Shown: one piece after another, positions 15,810 through 24,428 of the stretch | How the letters are laid out: every line of letters begins with the position of its first letter | How positions within the stretch are numbered: position 1 is the first letter of the stretch | Origin: an uncultured Oscillospiraceae bacterium | Lineage (GTDB): Bacteria; Bacillota; Clostridia; Oscillospirales; JAAYXM01 | Length of the DNA stretch: 51,397 bases | Direction of reading: 5' to 3' | Assembly: GCA_934446465.1 (NCBI GenBank) | Contig: CAKSEF010000006.1 | Coordinates: forward strand, 1 to 51,397 | The notes under the pieces: model-generated | What the model was told of the DNA's origin: nothing | Seen by the model: the letters and a program-made list of their open reading frames with translations, nothing else | Database searches by the model: none | Program-made: the position numbers and the translations under genes

Positions 15810-16595
15810 ATGGCTACTGTTTTTGAAAACATAGGATTTAATATTTCGGACGAGGACGGAGCATATAAGCTTGCAGACTTTGTTCTTAATTCCGGGAGCA
15901 TACTCCCCGCCGACCGCGGAGTATATGCCTGCTGGAGCGACAAAAGCGGTGCGGAGATTTGGGAGCGTCTTGCGCTCAATCACGAGGAAAAAAGCGTTTC
16001 GCTTTTAAACATTGACCCGCATTTTAACGGTTCTACCGCGTGGCATCTCGAATTTGCGGAAGAGTTTTCGGGCGAGCGCGATGATATTCTCGACTGTAAG
16101 GCACGCCTTAAGCTTCCCGATTCGGAGTCTTTTGTGTGTGCAAGGATAATGGGAGCTCTCGCCGCGGAAGGTCTTGAGTGCGGCAGTGAATATGATTTTC
16201 AGGTTTCTATGATTCCTCACTCGATATCGTTCTATGAAAACGAGTCCGCAATGCGGAAAGCCACCGCAGACGAGGTTTCCGCGCTCGGCGCGCTCATTCC
16301 TCTTGGTATGTATTCCCGTCTTCTCGCATCGGATGGTTCTCTTTCGGGAACGGACATTCTTCTCACTCGGGTGTCTGCCGAAATAGAGAGCGGTGATGTC
16401 CGATTCATGATTGCCGGCAAAAAGCCCGTAGGTGAATTTTTGCATCTTGTCATAAAAACTCATCTCGGGAATCTCGATATCGCGGTAAGTCAGAATCAAT
16501 ATGAAACCGCAATGCTTCCCCATCTTTGCGAGGGCGGAATGGTTGTATGCACAGATGGAATAATATCCGCCAAACTCATAAGGAAAAACAAATAA
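15810..16595 (+). CDS. Hypothetical protein, 261 residues, unrecognised
   Basis: I do not recognise this protein. The start ATG 15810 has the site AGGAGG seven bases upstream; an in-frame TTG at 15789 lies inside the leader hairpin. The product is soluble-looking and acidic, with no signal peptide, membrane segment or cysteine cluster. The first half alternates short strands and helices around a tryptophan-containing YACWSDKSG block near residue 37 and a TAWHLEFAEEF block near 75. The second half begins around residue 150 with a helix ATADEVSALGALIPLG and ends in strand-rich sequence. It is followed after one base by the ABC-F gene, so the two are cotranscribed and may be coupled. The leader hairpin suggests that its translation is controlled. 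Confidence 0.75.
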   Translation: MATVFENIGFNISDEDGAYKLADFVLNSGSILPADRGVYACWSDKSGAEIWERLALNHEEKSVSLLNIDPHFNGSTAWHLEFAEEFSGERDDILDCKARLKLPDSESFVCARIMGALAAEGLECGSEYDFQVSMIPHSISFYENESAMRKATADEVSALGALIPLGMYSRLLASDGSLSGTDILLTRVSAEIESGDVRFMIAGKKPVGEFLHLVIKTHLGNLDIAVSQNQYETAMLPHLCEGGMVVCTDGIISAKLIRKNK

Positions 16596-16596
16596 A

Positions 16597-18468
16597 ATGA
16601 TTGATATTTCTGTTTCAAAACTCAATAAGTTCTTTGGTGAGAACCATGTTCTGCGTGATTTATCTTTCAATATAGAAAACGGCGAACGCGTCGGGCTGCT
16701 CGGAGACAACGGAAGCGGTAAAACCACGCTTTTCAAAATTCTGACGGGCGAAATTGACTATGATTCCGGCGAAGTTCTTATACGAAAAAACTGTGAAACT
16801 GCCGTTGTATCGCAGATCCCGAAGTATCCTCCGGAGTACACGGTGAGCGATGTTTTACACACTGCCTTTTCACGCATACAGATAATCTCAAAAAAAATGC
16901 GCGATACGGAAGAACTCATGAAGACGGATTCCTCCGCGGATATACTTCGGACATATGACGAGCTTTCGCACGAATTTGAACGGCTCGGAGGTTACGTTAC
17001 AGAGACCGAAATCAGCAAAACCTGTAATGGTCTGGGCATTCCCGCCGATATGATGTCCCGTCTTTTTGAATCGTTGTCCGGCGGAGAAAAAACGCGAATT
17101 TCCATTGCGTGTGCCCTTTTAAAAAAGCCCGATATTCTTCTGCTTGACGAGCCGACAAATCATCTTGACATCGATGCTGTCGAGTGGCTTGAAGGATATC
17201 TTCCCACATTCGGCGGAACTGTCTTTATAATATCTCACGACCGATATTTTATAGATAAGTGCATAACGAGGATAATTGAGCTTTCTGACGGAAACGCCGA
17301 GTTCTATCCCGGAAATTACAGCTATTACCTCAAGGAGCGCGAGTCGCGCTACGAAGAACAGCTTAAGAAATACAAATCTGAGCAAGCCGAAATAAAACGC
17401 CTTGAGTTTACGGCAGAGCGTATGCACGGCTGGGGTATGGGAAATAAAAAGCTTCAAGTCAGAGCGTTTGCGATAGAAAAGCGCATAGAGCGCATGAGAA
17501 AAACCGAAAAGCCTAAAAACATACGTTCAGAGATGAAAGCAGGGTTTAATTCAAGCGGGCTATGGTCCGACAACGTTTTGACAATAAAAAGTGTTGAGAA
17601 GTCTTTCGGACAGAAAATGCTTTTTTCGGACCTTGACCTTACCATTGAGAACGGCGACAGAATAGCGCTTATCGGCGATAACGGCTGCGGAAAATCGACG
17701 CTTCTGGATATAATTGCAAAAAGGACGCAACCGGACCGCGGCAGCATCTCCTATTCCCCTTCAGTCAAAACTGCGCTTCTTCCGCAGGTGGTCAAATTTG
17801 AAAACGAAAATCGTTCTATTCTCGATACAATCCTCTACGACCTTAATGTTTCAACTCAGACTGCGAGAAATCGTCTTGCATCTTTTCTCTTTTTCGGAGA
17901 TGATGTTTTTGACAGTGTTTCAACCTTGTCGGGCGGTGAGCGTTCGCGTCTTAAGCTATGCGAAATCATGGCAGGTGATATAAACTTTCTCATGCTTGAC
18001 GAGCCGACAAACCACCTTGACATTTCCTCCCGCGAGTGGATGGAGGAGGCTGTTGAAAATTTTGACGGCGCACTACTGTTTGTTTCGCATGACAGATATT
18101 TTATAAACAGATTTGCAAACAGAATATGGGAACTGCGTGACGGTATAATTCATGACTTTTTGGGCACTTTTGAATCGTATCGAAGCAAACAGCAGTTCGA
18201 AAAGATTTCGAACACAGTTCAGAAAGTAAAGAAAACCGAAGAAAAGCCTAAAAATAAACCGAATAAGAAGCTAAATGACAAGAAAATACGCGATGCCGAA
18301 CGCGAGATCGAAAAGCTCGAACAGCGTCTTTCCGAAATCGAAGGCGAGATAACCCACTCGTCGAGCGATTTTGAAGCGTTATCGCGGTTATATGACGAGC
18401 AAGCGGCATTGAATGCCGAACTTGACGATAAAATGAAGTTATGGGAAAGCCTTTTGGATGAGGCGTAA
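16597..18468 (+). CDS. ABC-F family ATP-binding protein
   Basis: A 623-residue protein with two ABC ATPase domains and no membrane segment, the layout of ABC-F ribosome-associated proteins. Walker A motifs are GDNGSGKTT (near residue 36) and GDNGCGKST (near 366); both signature motifs (SLSGGEKTR and TLSGGERSR) and both DEPTNHLD Walker B blocks are intact. The linker between the domains is charged and helical. The last 80 residues form a lysine-rich segment plus coiled coil, resembling B. subtilis YdiF. Members act at the ribosomal E site in translation control or antibiotic protection; which applies here cannot be told. It starts one base after the preceding stop. The nearest ribosome binding site is a modest AAGGAAAA, which suggests coupling. 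Confidence 0.93.
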   Translation: MIDISVSKLNKFFGENHVLRDLSFNIENGERVGLLGDNGSGKTTLFKILTGEIDYDSGEVLIRKNCETAVVSQIPKYPPEYTVSDVLHTAFSRIQIISKKMRDTEELMKTDSSADILRTYDELSHEFERLGGYVTETEISKTCNGLGIPADMMSRLFESLSGGEKTRISIACALLKKPDILLLDEPTNHLDIDAVEWLEGYLPTFGGTVFIISHDRYFIDKCITRIIELSDGNAEFYPGNYSYYLKERESRYEEQLKKYKSEQAEIKRLEFTAERMHGWGMGNKKLQVRAFAIEKRIERMRKTEKPKNIRSEMKAGFNSSGLWSDNVLTIKSVEKSFGQKMLFSDLDLTIENGDRIALIGDNGCGKSTLLDIIAKRTQPDRGSISYSPSVKTALLPQVVKFENENRSILDTILYDLNVSTQTARNRLASFLFFGDDVFDSVSTLSGGERSRLKLCEIMAGDINFLMLDEPTNHLDISSREWMEEAVENFDGALLFVSHDRYFINRFANRIWELRDGIIHDFLGTFESYRSKQQFEKISNTVQKVKKTEEKPKNKPNKKLNDKKIRDAEREIEKLEQRLSEIEGEITHSSSDFEALSRLYDEQAALNAELDDKMKLWESLLDEA

Positions 18469-18503
18469 AAAACCAAATAATAAACACAGATGAGAGGTAC
18501 GGT

Positions 18504-19577
18504 ATGTTAGAAAAACTTGCACTTTTGGACGAAAAATACAACGAACTTGAAAAGAAGCTCGCAGACCCTGCGCTTTATAACGACCCTGCGCTTGCGGCAA
18601 AAATTTCAAAAGAACAGAAAGATTTAACCCCGATTATTGAATGTTACCGCAAATACAGGAGCACCGAACAGGAAATCTCAGGGCTTCTTGAGATGCTTGA
18701 CGGAAAGCTTGATTCCGAGCTCCGTGATATGGCTCAGGAAGATCTTTCGGCAAACAAGAATAAATTGACGGAGCTTGAGCATGAACTTAAAGTTCTTCTG
18801 CTCCCGACAGACCCGAATGACGACAAGAACGTCATTGTGGAAATCCGTGGCGGCGCCGGCGGTGAGGAAGCAGCGCTTTTTGCGCATTCCCTGTTCCGCA
18901 TGTATTCCATGTATGCGGAATCACGCAGGTGGAATATCGATGTTGTATCCGCAAATGAGACCGAACTCGGCGGCATCAAAGAAATCAGCTTTGTTATAGA
19001 AGGCAGCGGGGCCTATTCCAGACTTAAATTTGAAAGCGGTGTCCACCGTGTTCAGCGTGTTCCCGACACAGAATCCTCGGGGCGGATACACACCTCAACG
19101 GTTACCGTTGCTGTTCTCCCCGAAGCTGAGGACGTTGAGGTCGAGCTGAATATGTCGGACGTAGATGTTGACACCTTCCGCGCATCGGGTGCAGGCGGAC
19201 AGCATGTCAATAAGACAGAATCGGCTATCAGACTCACACATCGTCCGACCGGAATTGTCGTAGAATGCCAGGACGAGCGCAGTCAGTACAAGAATAAAGA
19301 CCGCGCAATCAAAATACTCCGCTCGAAGTTATACGACATACAGCTCCAGGAACAGAACGCGCAAATAGCGGCAGAGCGCAAAAGCCAAGTGGGTACAGGA
19401 GACAGAAGCGAACGTATAAGAACATATAACTATCCGCAGGGACGCGTTACAGACCACAGAATATCGCTTACACTGTACAAGCTGGAGCAATTCTTAAACG
19501 GCGATTTGGACGAGATGATAGACGCACTCGTTACTGCTGCACAAGCAGAAAAGCTCAAGGCTTCCGAAGAGGAATAG
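18504..19577 (+). CDS. prfA: Peptide chain release factor 1
   Basis: RF1 recognises UAA and UAG stop codons and triggers peptide release. The 357-residue protein has the catalytic GGQ at residues 231-233 and the stop-codon reading PxT motif as PDT (187-189). That motif separates it from RF2, which carries SPF. The N-terminal helical domain and the ERSQYKNKDRA segment after GGQ are complete. It lies 35 bp after the ABC-F gene, with GAGAGGTACGG before ATG 18504, within a translation-oriented operon. No prmC methyltransferase gene is adjacent, unlike the order found in many Firmicutes. Confidence 0.97.
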   Translation: MLEKLALLDEKYNELEKKLADPALYNDPALAAKISKEQKDLTPIIECYRKYRSTEQEISGLLEMLDGKLDSELRDMAQEDLSANKNKLTELEHELKVLLLPTDPNDDKNVIVEIRGGAGGEEAALFAHSLFRMYSMYAESRRWNIDVVSANETELGGIKEISFVIEGSGAYSRLKFESGVHRVQRVPDTESSGRIHTSTVTVAVLPEAEDVEVELNMSDVDVDTFRASGAGGQHVNKTESAIRLTHRPTGIVVECQDERSQYKNKDRAIKILRSKLYDIQLQEQNAQIAAERKSQVGTGDRSERIRTYNYPQGRVTDHRISLTLYKLEQFLNGDLDEMIDALVTAAQAEKLKASEEE

Positions 19578-19601
19578 TCTTTCAAAGGAGCATTTTACAT
19601 T

Positions 19602-20663
19602 ATGACAACAGAGCTTATATCGGTAAAAGGCTTAATTGAGAATTTTGACGATTTTATGCGTGCGGGAAATCTGCTGCGAAACGGCGAACTTGTTGCAATC
19701 CCCACCGAAACAGTGTATGGATTGGCGGCAAACGCCCTTAATCCCGATGCTGTCAGCAAAATATTCAAAGCAAAAGGACGTCCGCAGGATAACCCACTTA
19801 TTGTTCATATTTCCGATTTTGCGTACCTTGCAAATGTGGTATCCGAAATTCCCGAGAAGGCACACCTTCTTGCTGGGGAATTTTGGCCCGGTCCTCTTAC
19901 CATGATTATGAAAAAGAACGACAAAATCCCTTACGAAGTAACCGCGGGGCTCGAAACGGTGGCAGTTCGCTTTCCGTCTCACAAGTATGCCCGTGCGGTC
20001 ATTGACGCCGCCGGCGTTCCGCTCGCAGCACCATCGGCAAACATTTCAGGAAAGCCGAGTCCGACAACCGCACAGCATGTCATGCGCGATTTGAGCGGAA
20101 AAATACCAATGATTATCGACGGCGGTGAGTGCAGCGTCGGGCTTGAATCAACCGTACTTGACATTACAGGCGATGTTCCGACACTCCTGCGTCCCGGCGG
20201 AATCACTCTTTCCGATTTAAAACGTGTTCTGGGAAAGGTCAACGTTAATCCGAAAATACTCGAAGCTGTAAATGATGATGAAAAAGTTGCCTCTCCCGGA
20301 ATGAAATACAAACATTATGCACCGTCCGCGCCCGTTGTAATAATCGACGGCGATTCAGAGAATTTCAAAAAATACATTCTTGAAAATATAAACGGCGCGA
20401 AAACGGCAATACTATGTTTTGAGGAAGAAAAAGAGCTTTTTGACGGAATTTGCGTGCAGGTAATCTCGTATGGGAGCGAGAATGCTCCGAACGAACTTGC
20501 ACACGGATTGTTTTCCGCTCTGAGAAAGCTCGATGAGATGCCGCTTGACATTATCTACGCGCGCGAACCGAAAAAGATTCTGCGCGGAGATTTGGACGGA
20601 ATAGAATTGGCCGTTGTAAACCGTCTTATAAGAGCGGCAGGCTTTAAACGCATTTCAGTCTGA
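19602..20663 (+). CDS. ywlC: L-threonylcarbamoyladenylate synthase (Sua5/YwlC type)
   Basis: It makes threonylcarbamoyl-AMP from threonine, bicarbonate and ATP, the first step of t6A37 formation on ANN-decoding tRNAs. The YrdC-type domain shows PTETVYGLAANA near residue 32, KGRPQDNPLIVHI near 59 and the SANISGKPSPT block near 143. The total of 353 residues and the proline-rich SPGMKYKHYAP linker before a C-terminal Rossmann-like domain mark the long Sua5 type rather than short TsaC. ATG 19602 has AAAGGAG upstream and is 24 bp after prfA. The MtaB homologue encoded at 42205 acts on the t6A nucleoside made by this pathway. Confidence 0.95.
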   Translation: MTTELISVKGLIENFDDFMRAGNLLRNGELVAIPTETVYGLAANALNPDAVSKIFKAKGRPQDNPLIVHISDFAYLANVVSEIPEKAHLLAGEFWPGPLTMIMKKNDKIPYEVTAGLETVAVRFPSHKYARAVIDAAGVPLAAPSANISGKPSPTTAQHVMRDLSGKIPMIIDGGECSVGLESTVLDITGDVPTLLRPGGITLSDLKRVLGKVNVNPKILEAVNDDEKVASPGMKYKHYAPSAPVVIIDGDSENFKKYILENINGAKTAILCFEEEKELFDGICVQVISYGSENAPNELAHGLFSALRKLDEMPLDIIYAREPKKILRGDLDGIELAVVNRLIRAAGFKRISV

Positions 20664-20677
20664 AAGAGGTTCGGAAC

Positions 20678-21277
20678 ATGGTAATTATCGGAATAACCGG
20701 AGGGAGCGGTTCGGGGAAAAGCACGGTTTCCTCCGCTTTTTGCAATCTCGGCGCATGCTCTATTGACGCCGACAATGTATACCACAGGCTTTTAAACAGC
20801 TCTGCCCCACTCATGCGCGGTATAACAAAGCGTTTTCCCGAAGTTCTCGGTACGAACGGCACTATTTCAAGAAAAAAGCTTGCGGGTATAGTTTTTTCAG
20901 ACAAGAATGCTCTGAATGACTTGAACAATATTACCCACAGATTTGTGGTCGAAGAAATAGAAAAAGCCGTGTCGGACTTTTACGAGAAGAGTGTCGAATA
21001 CATTTGTATAGATGCGATAGCTCTCTTTGAAACATCGCTCCATGAGATGTGCGATACTACTGTCGGAGTCATTGCACCCGGTCCTGTAAGGATAGCGAGA
21101 ATAACCGAGCGCGATGGCATTGACCCGATGGCTGCGTCAGCACGGATAAGTTCACAGCCGAGCGATGATTTCTACCGTGTGAATTGCGATTATATAATTA
21201 ACAACGATGGTGATATATCCGCCGTTCAAAAAGCGGTAAGTGATATTTTTGACGACATAACGAAAGGAACTGACTGA
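20678..21277 (+). CDS. coaE: Dephospho-CoA kinase
   Basis: This enzyme phosphorylates the 3' hydroxyl of dephospho-CoA, the last step of coenzyme A synthesis. The 199-residue P-loop kinase has GGSGSGKST at residues 8-16, the family DAD-type block SIDADNVYHRL near 29, and a lid-region arginine segment RIARITERDGI. The length fits the family of about 200. ATG 20678 has AAAGAGG upstream and lies 14 bp after ywlC; the stop is one base from the aminopeptidase start, so it is part of the same operon. Confidence 0.95.
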   Translation: MVIIGITGGSGSGKSTVSSAFCNLGACSIDADNVYHRLLNSSAPLMRGITKRFPEVLGTNGTISRKKLAGIVFSDKNALNDLNNITHRFVVEEIEKAVSDFYEKSVEYICIDAIALFETSLHEMCDTTVGVIAPGPVRIARITERDGIDPMAASARISSQPSDDFYRVNCDYIINNDGDISAVQKAVSDIFDDITKGTD

Positions 21278-21278
21278 T

Positions 21279-22682
21279 ATGAGTAAGAATGAGAAACTTA
21301 AAGAACTGAAAGAAAAATTGTTTATTCAGCAAAAAAATGCTTTTTCAAAGGAGTATGACATTTCCTCCGCAGATGAACTTTGCGAGGAATACAAGCGTTT
21401 TTTAAATATCGGTAAGACCGAACGTCTTTGTGTTAAGGAATCCGTTCGACTTGCCGAGAAGTTCGGTTTTGTTCCCTTTGAACGAGGAATGAGCTTAAAA
21501 CCCGGTGATAAGATATACAGGAACAACCGCGGAAAAGCCCTTGTATTAGCTGTTATAGGAAGCGATGGCATTGAGCGGGGCTCAAATATCGCAGCGGCGC
21601 ATATTGACTCGCCGAGGATTGACCTTAAGCAATCACCGTTATATGAGAGCGAAGGCTTCTGCCTGTTTAAAACGCATTACTACGGCGGAATCAAGAAATA
21701 TCAGTGGCCGACAATTCCGCTTGAGCTTCACGGTGTCGTTGTCCTCAAAAACGGAGAAACGGTTGAAGTCTCCATAGGAAACGATGTATCCGACCCTGTA
21801 TTTGTAATTACAGACCTCCTTCCCCACCTTGGAAAAGACCAGTTGAAGAAAACCGCTGCTGAAATATTCACCGGTGAAAATCTAAACATATTGTGCGGAA
21901 GCAAGCCCTGCGAAGGTGCAGAGGACAGTGCGCAGGACGCAGTTAAGCTAAATGTGCTTAAGCTTTTAAATGACAAATACGGAATTACTGAGGAAGATTT
22001 TCTTTCGGCAGAGCTCTGTGCCGTCCCGGCATTCCCTGCAAGGGATTTAGGACTTGACCGTTCAATGATAGGTGCTTACGGGCATGATGACCGTGTGTGC
22101 GCATTCCCCTCACTCTATGCAATACTTACGGCAGATTCGCCTAAAAAGACATCTGTATGTATTCTTGCAGATAAGGAAGAAATAGGCTCTGAGGGCGTAA
22201 GCGGAATGCAATCCATGTTTTTTGAAACGTTCATGGAGGACATATGCGAATCGCAGAATGCACGTCTTCGTGTGTGCTTTGAGAACTCTGTATGCCTCTC
22301 TGCCGATGTTACGGTCGCGATGGACCCCAACTTCTCCGAGGTTTCGGAAAAGAACAACTCGGCATATCTTAATCGCGGAATTGCGCTCTGCAAGTTTACC
22401 GGCGCACGTGGAAAATCCGGCTCAAATGATGCTTCGGCAGAACTCGTAGGCAGAGTCAGACGTCTTTTTGACGATAATAATGTATTGTGGCAGATGGGTG
22501 AACTCGGCAAAGTAGACCAGGGCGGCGGCGGCACTGTTGCCATGTATATGGCAAAGCGAAATATTGAAACAATTGATGCGGGCGTTCCGGTTCTCAGTAT
22601 GCACTCTCCTTTTGAAACAGTAGCAAAAGCTGATGTATACATGTGCTACAAGGCAATTCGCGTATTCTTTGAAAATAACTGA
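21279..22682 (+). CDS. M18 family aminopeptidase
   Basis: A 467-residue zinc metallopeptidase of family M18 (aspartyl aminopeptidase-like), which removes N-terminal, often acidic, residues from peptides in the cytoplasm. Visible active-site blocks are AAHIDSPR (H108 and D110 of the first metal motif), ADKEEIGSEGVSG with the catalytic and metal-binding glutamates near residue 300, VAMDPNF and the C-terminal LSMHSPFETVAKAD with the last histidine ligand. No signal peptide is present. The start ATG 21279 lies 1 bp after coaE with AACGAAAGGAACTG ahead. Confidence 0.93.
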   Translation: MSKNEKLKELKEKLFIQQKNAFSKEYDISSADELCEEYKRFLNIGKTERLCVKESVRLAEKFGFVPFERGMSLKPGDKIYRNNRGKALVLAVIGSDGIERGSNIAAAHIDSPRIDLKQSPLYESEGFCLFKTHYYGGIKKYQWPTIPLELHGVVVLKNGETVEVSIGNDVSDPVFVITDLLPHLGKDQLKKTAAEIFTGENLNILCGSKPCEGAEDSAQDAVKLNVLKLLNDKYGITEEDFLSAELCAVPAFPARDLGLDRSMIGAYGHDDRVCAFPSLYAILTADSPKKTSVCILADKEEIGSEGVSGMQSMFFETFMEDICESQNARLRVCFENSVCLSADVTVAMDPNFSEVSEKNNSAYLNRGIALCKFTGARGKSGSNDASAELVGRVRRLFDDNNVLWQMGELGKVDQGGGGTVAMYMAKRNIETIDAGVPVLSMHSPFETVAKADVYMCYKAIRVFFENN

Positions 22683-22701
22683 TTTTGTGAGGTTTAGCAC
22701 T

Positions 22702-23610
22702 ATGTATGACGTAGCAATCATAGGCGAAGGTCCTGCCGGAATGACCGCAGCAATATATGCAACGCGCGCCGGGCTTTCAACAATAGTTTTGGAACGCAGT
22801 TTTTCCGGCGGACAAATGGCCGCCACTCCGGAAATCGATAACTATCCCGGATTTGAAAAGATTTCGGGGTTTGACCTCGCCGTTTCAATGGCATCCCAAG
22901 CAAAAGCTCTTGGCGCCGAAATTGCAAGAGGCGATGTGCTTTCTGTTTCATTTGAAAGCGGTATGAACAAACTCGTCTTAAAAGACCGTGAAGTTATGTC
23001 AAAAACCGTTATTCTCGCTCTTGGAGCATCACACAGAAAACTCGGAGTAAAGGGTGAAGATGAATTCAAGGGACGCGGTGTTTCGTATTGTGCAACCTGC
23101 GACGGAAACTTTTTCAAAGGTCGTGATGTTTGCGTTGTGGGCGGCGGAAACACAGCCCTTGAGGATGCTCTTTACCTGTCTAAAATTTGCAGGACGGTAT
23201 ATCTTATACACAGGCGCGATTCCTTCCGTGGTTTTGAAACACTTGTAAAGCGTGTTGAGGGAACGGATAACATACAGCTGTGCCTAAAATCCACCGTAGC
23301 CGAAATATGCGGCGAAGAAAGTGTGAATGCCGTAAAGATAACCGATATAACCGACAACGCAATCACCGAACTTCCCGTTTCTGCCTGCTTCATAGCAGTC
23401 GGGACAATACCGAATAACGAGCTTATTCGTGATAAGATAGCGTTAACCGATTCAGGACGCATAAACGCTTCCGAGGACACAAAAACAAATCTTCCGGGAG
23501 TCTTTGCTGCCGGAGATATAAGAGAAAAGCCCTGTTATCAAATTATTACCGCCTGTTCCGACGGCGCTGTTGCCGCGCAGATGGCAGGTACGTATATTTC
23601 AGAGTTATAG
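22702..23610 (+). CDS. trxB: Thioredoxin-disulfide reductase
   Basis: A 302-residue FAD enzyme that passes electrons from NADPH to thioredoxin. The FAD loop is GEGPAG (residues 8-13), the redox-active CATC pair is C130/C133, the second dinucleotide loop is GGGNTA (147-152), and HRRDSFR (170-176) marks NADPH use. The C-terminal FAD block FAAGDIREKP is intact. I place the start at ATG 22702 (MYDVAIIGEG) behind GTGAGGTT. A longer in-frame ATG at 22633 would overlap the aminopeptidase gene by 50 bp. It ends the operon that begins at 15810; a weak six-bp inverted repeat without a T-run follows at 23612-23632. Confidence 0.93.
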   Translation: MYDVAIIGEGPAGMTAAIYATRAGLSTIVLERSFSGGQMAATPEIDNYPGFEKISGFDLAVSMASQAKALGAEIARGDVLSVSFESGMNKLVLKDREVMSKTVILALGASHRKLGVKGEDEFKGRGVSYCATCDGNFFKGRDVCVVGGGNTALEDALYLSKICRTVYLIHRRDSFRGFETLVKRVEGTDNIQLCLKSTVAEICGEESVNAVKITDITDNAITELPVSACFIAVGTIPNNELIRDKIALTDSGRINASEDTKTNLPGVFAAGDIREKPCYQIITACSDGAVAAQMAGTYISEL

Positions 23611-23672
23611 CGCATTGCATAAAAATCAATGCACTAAATTTGAATTTATTGTATATATTCCATTAAAACATC

Positions 23673-23701
23673 TTGTGTTTTTTGATTTTATATGCTATAC
23701 T
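23673..23701 (+). promoter_or_regulatory. Promoter of hpf
   Basis: A -35-like TTGTGT (23673-23678) and a -10 box TATACT (23696-23701) are separated by 17 bp, with TG one base before the -10 box. It lies between the trxB stop and the hpf start and shows that hpf has its own promoter, as expected for a stress- or growth-regulated gene. Confidence 0.75.
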
Positions 23702-23747
23702 GACGGTAGAGGAGATGTATCCTCACAATCGAAAGGAGCGGACACAT

Positions 23748-24278
23748 ATGAGGTTTGTCTACACAGAACGAAATTTTGACTTTTCGGACGATTTGCGGGC
23801 TTATGCGGAGAAGAAACTCTCGAAACTCGACAAGTATTTCAGAGCCGAGTCCGAAGCAAGTCTGACAGCACGTCAGGAACGCGGACATTGTTGTCTTGAG
23901 GTAACCGTAAGAAGCGGTGCGATGCTCCTTCGCTCGACGTCTCGCGATACAGACCCGTTCCGTGCAATAGACACGGCAGCGGCTACGATTGACAGGCAAA
24001 TCCGAAAGAATAAAACGAGACTTGAGCGCAGACTTCGCGATGACGCGTTTACCGTTTTAGATTCTTCCGCAGAACCTGTCGAGGAAGAGCTTGAATTCAA
24101 CATTGTTCGTCAGAAGCGCTTCCCTGTCAAGCCGATGACGCCCGAAGAGGCAATTCTCCAAATGAATCTTTTAGGACATGAATTTTTCGTTTTTAAAAAC
24201 GCATCCGTCTTAGAAGAACGCTTCTCCGTCGTATACAAGCGCAAAGATGGAGGATACGGTTTGATTGAAAGCGAGTAA
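23748..24278 (+). CDS. hpf: Ribosome hibernation promoting factor, long form
   Basis: A 176-residue long-type HPF. The N-terminal S30AE domain (about residues 1-95) binds the decoding region of the 30S subunit. The C-terminal domain (about 118-174, QKRFPVKPMTPEEAILQM onward) dimerises to form inactive 100S ribosomes. The start is ATG 23748 behind AAAGGAG; an in-frame TTG at 23673 is part of the -35 box and cannot be a start. It is transcribed alone from its promoter and ends at a strong terminator 14 bp after its stop. Confidence 0.95.
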   Translation: MRFVYTERNFDFSDDLRAYAEKKLSKLDKYFRAESEASLTARQERGHCCLEVTVRSGAMLLRSTSRDTDPFRAIDTAAATIDRQIRKNKTRLERRLRDDAFTVLDSSAEPVEEELEFNIVRQKRFPVKPMTPEEAILQMNLLGHEFFVFKNASVLEERFSVVYKRKDGGYGLIESE

Positions 24279-24291
24279 ATAAAAATATCCA

Positions 24292-24327
24292 ACCGAGGAC
24301 GTTATTGCAATGTCCTCGGTTTTTTTA
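24292..24327 (+). terminator. Intrinsic terminator after hpf
   Basis: A nine-bp perfect GC-rich stem (24292-24300 with 24312-24320, ACCGAGGAC against its complement) is followed by a run of eight T residues (24320-24327). It ends the hpf transcript. Confidence 0.9.
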
Positions 24328-24342
24328 ACCGAATTTCGACAA

Positions 24343-24404
24343 ATTTTGCAAAATAAAATTTTTTCTCGAAAATATATTGCATTTTGCAAAATTTATGTTA
24401 TAAT
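24343..24404 (+). promoter_or_regulatory. Promoter with twin palindromic operators for the XRE regulator
   Basis: The perfect 12-bp palindrome ATTTTGCAAAAT occurs twice, at 24343-24354 and 24381-24392, 38 bp centre to centre. A consensus -10 box TATAAT (24399-24404) with an upstream TG follows, and TTGCAT (24377-24382) is a possible -35 box 16 bp away. The second palindrome sits between the two boxes, so a bound protein would block RNA polymerase. The first gene downstream encodes an XRE regulator, which makes autoregulation the simplest reading. Confidence 0.7.
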
Positions 24405-24428
24405 ATAAATACATAAGGGGGGATACGG

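Noticed and set aside
16005..16736. A 243-codon minus-strand open frame opposite the unknown protein and the ABC-F start
   Set aside because: Composition is that of an antisense frame and it has no start signal; the plus-strand gene has a good ribosome binding site and joins directly to the ABC-F gene.
23612..23632. Terminator after trxB (GCATTG-N9-CAATGC)
   Set aside because: Only six pairs and no T-run; it is not convincing as an intrinsic terminator.
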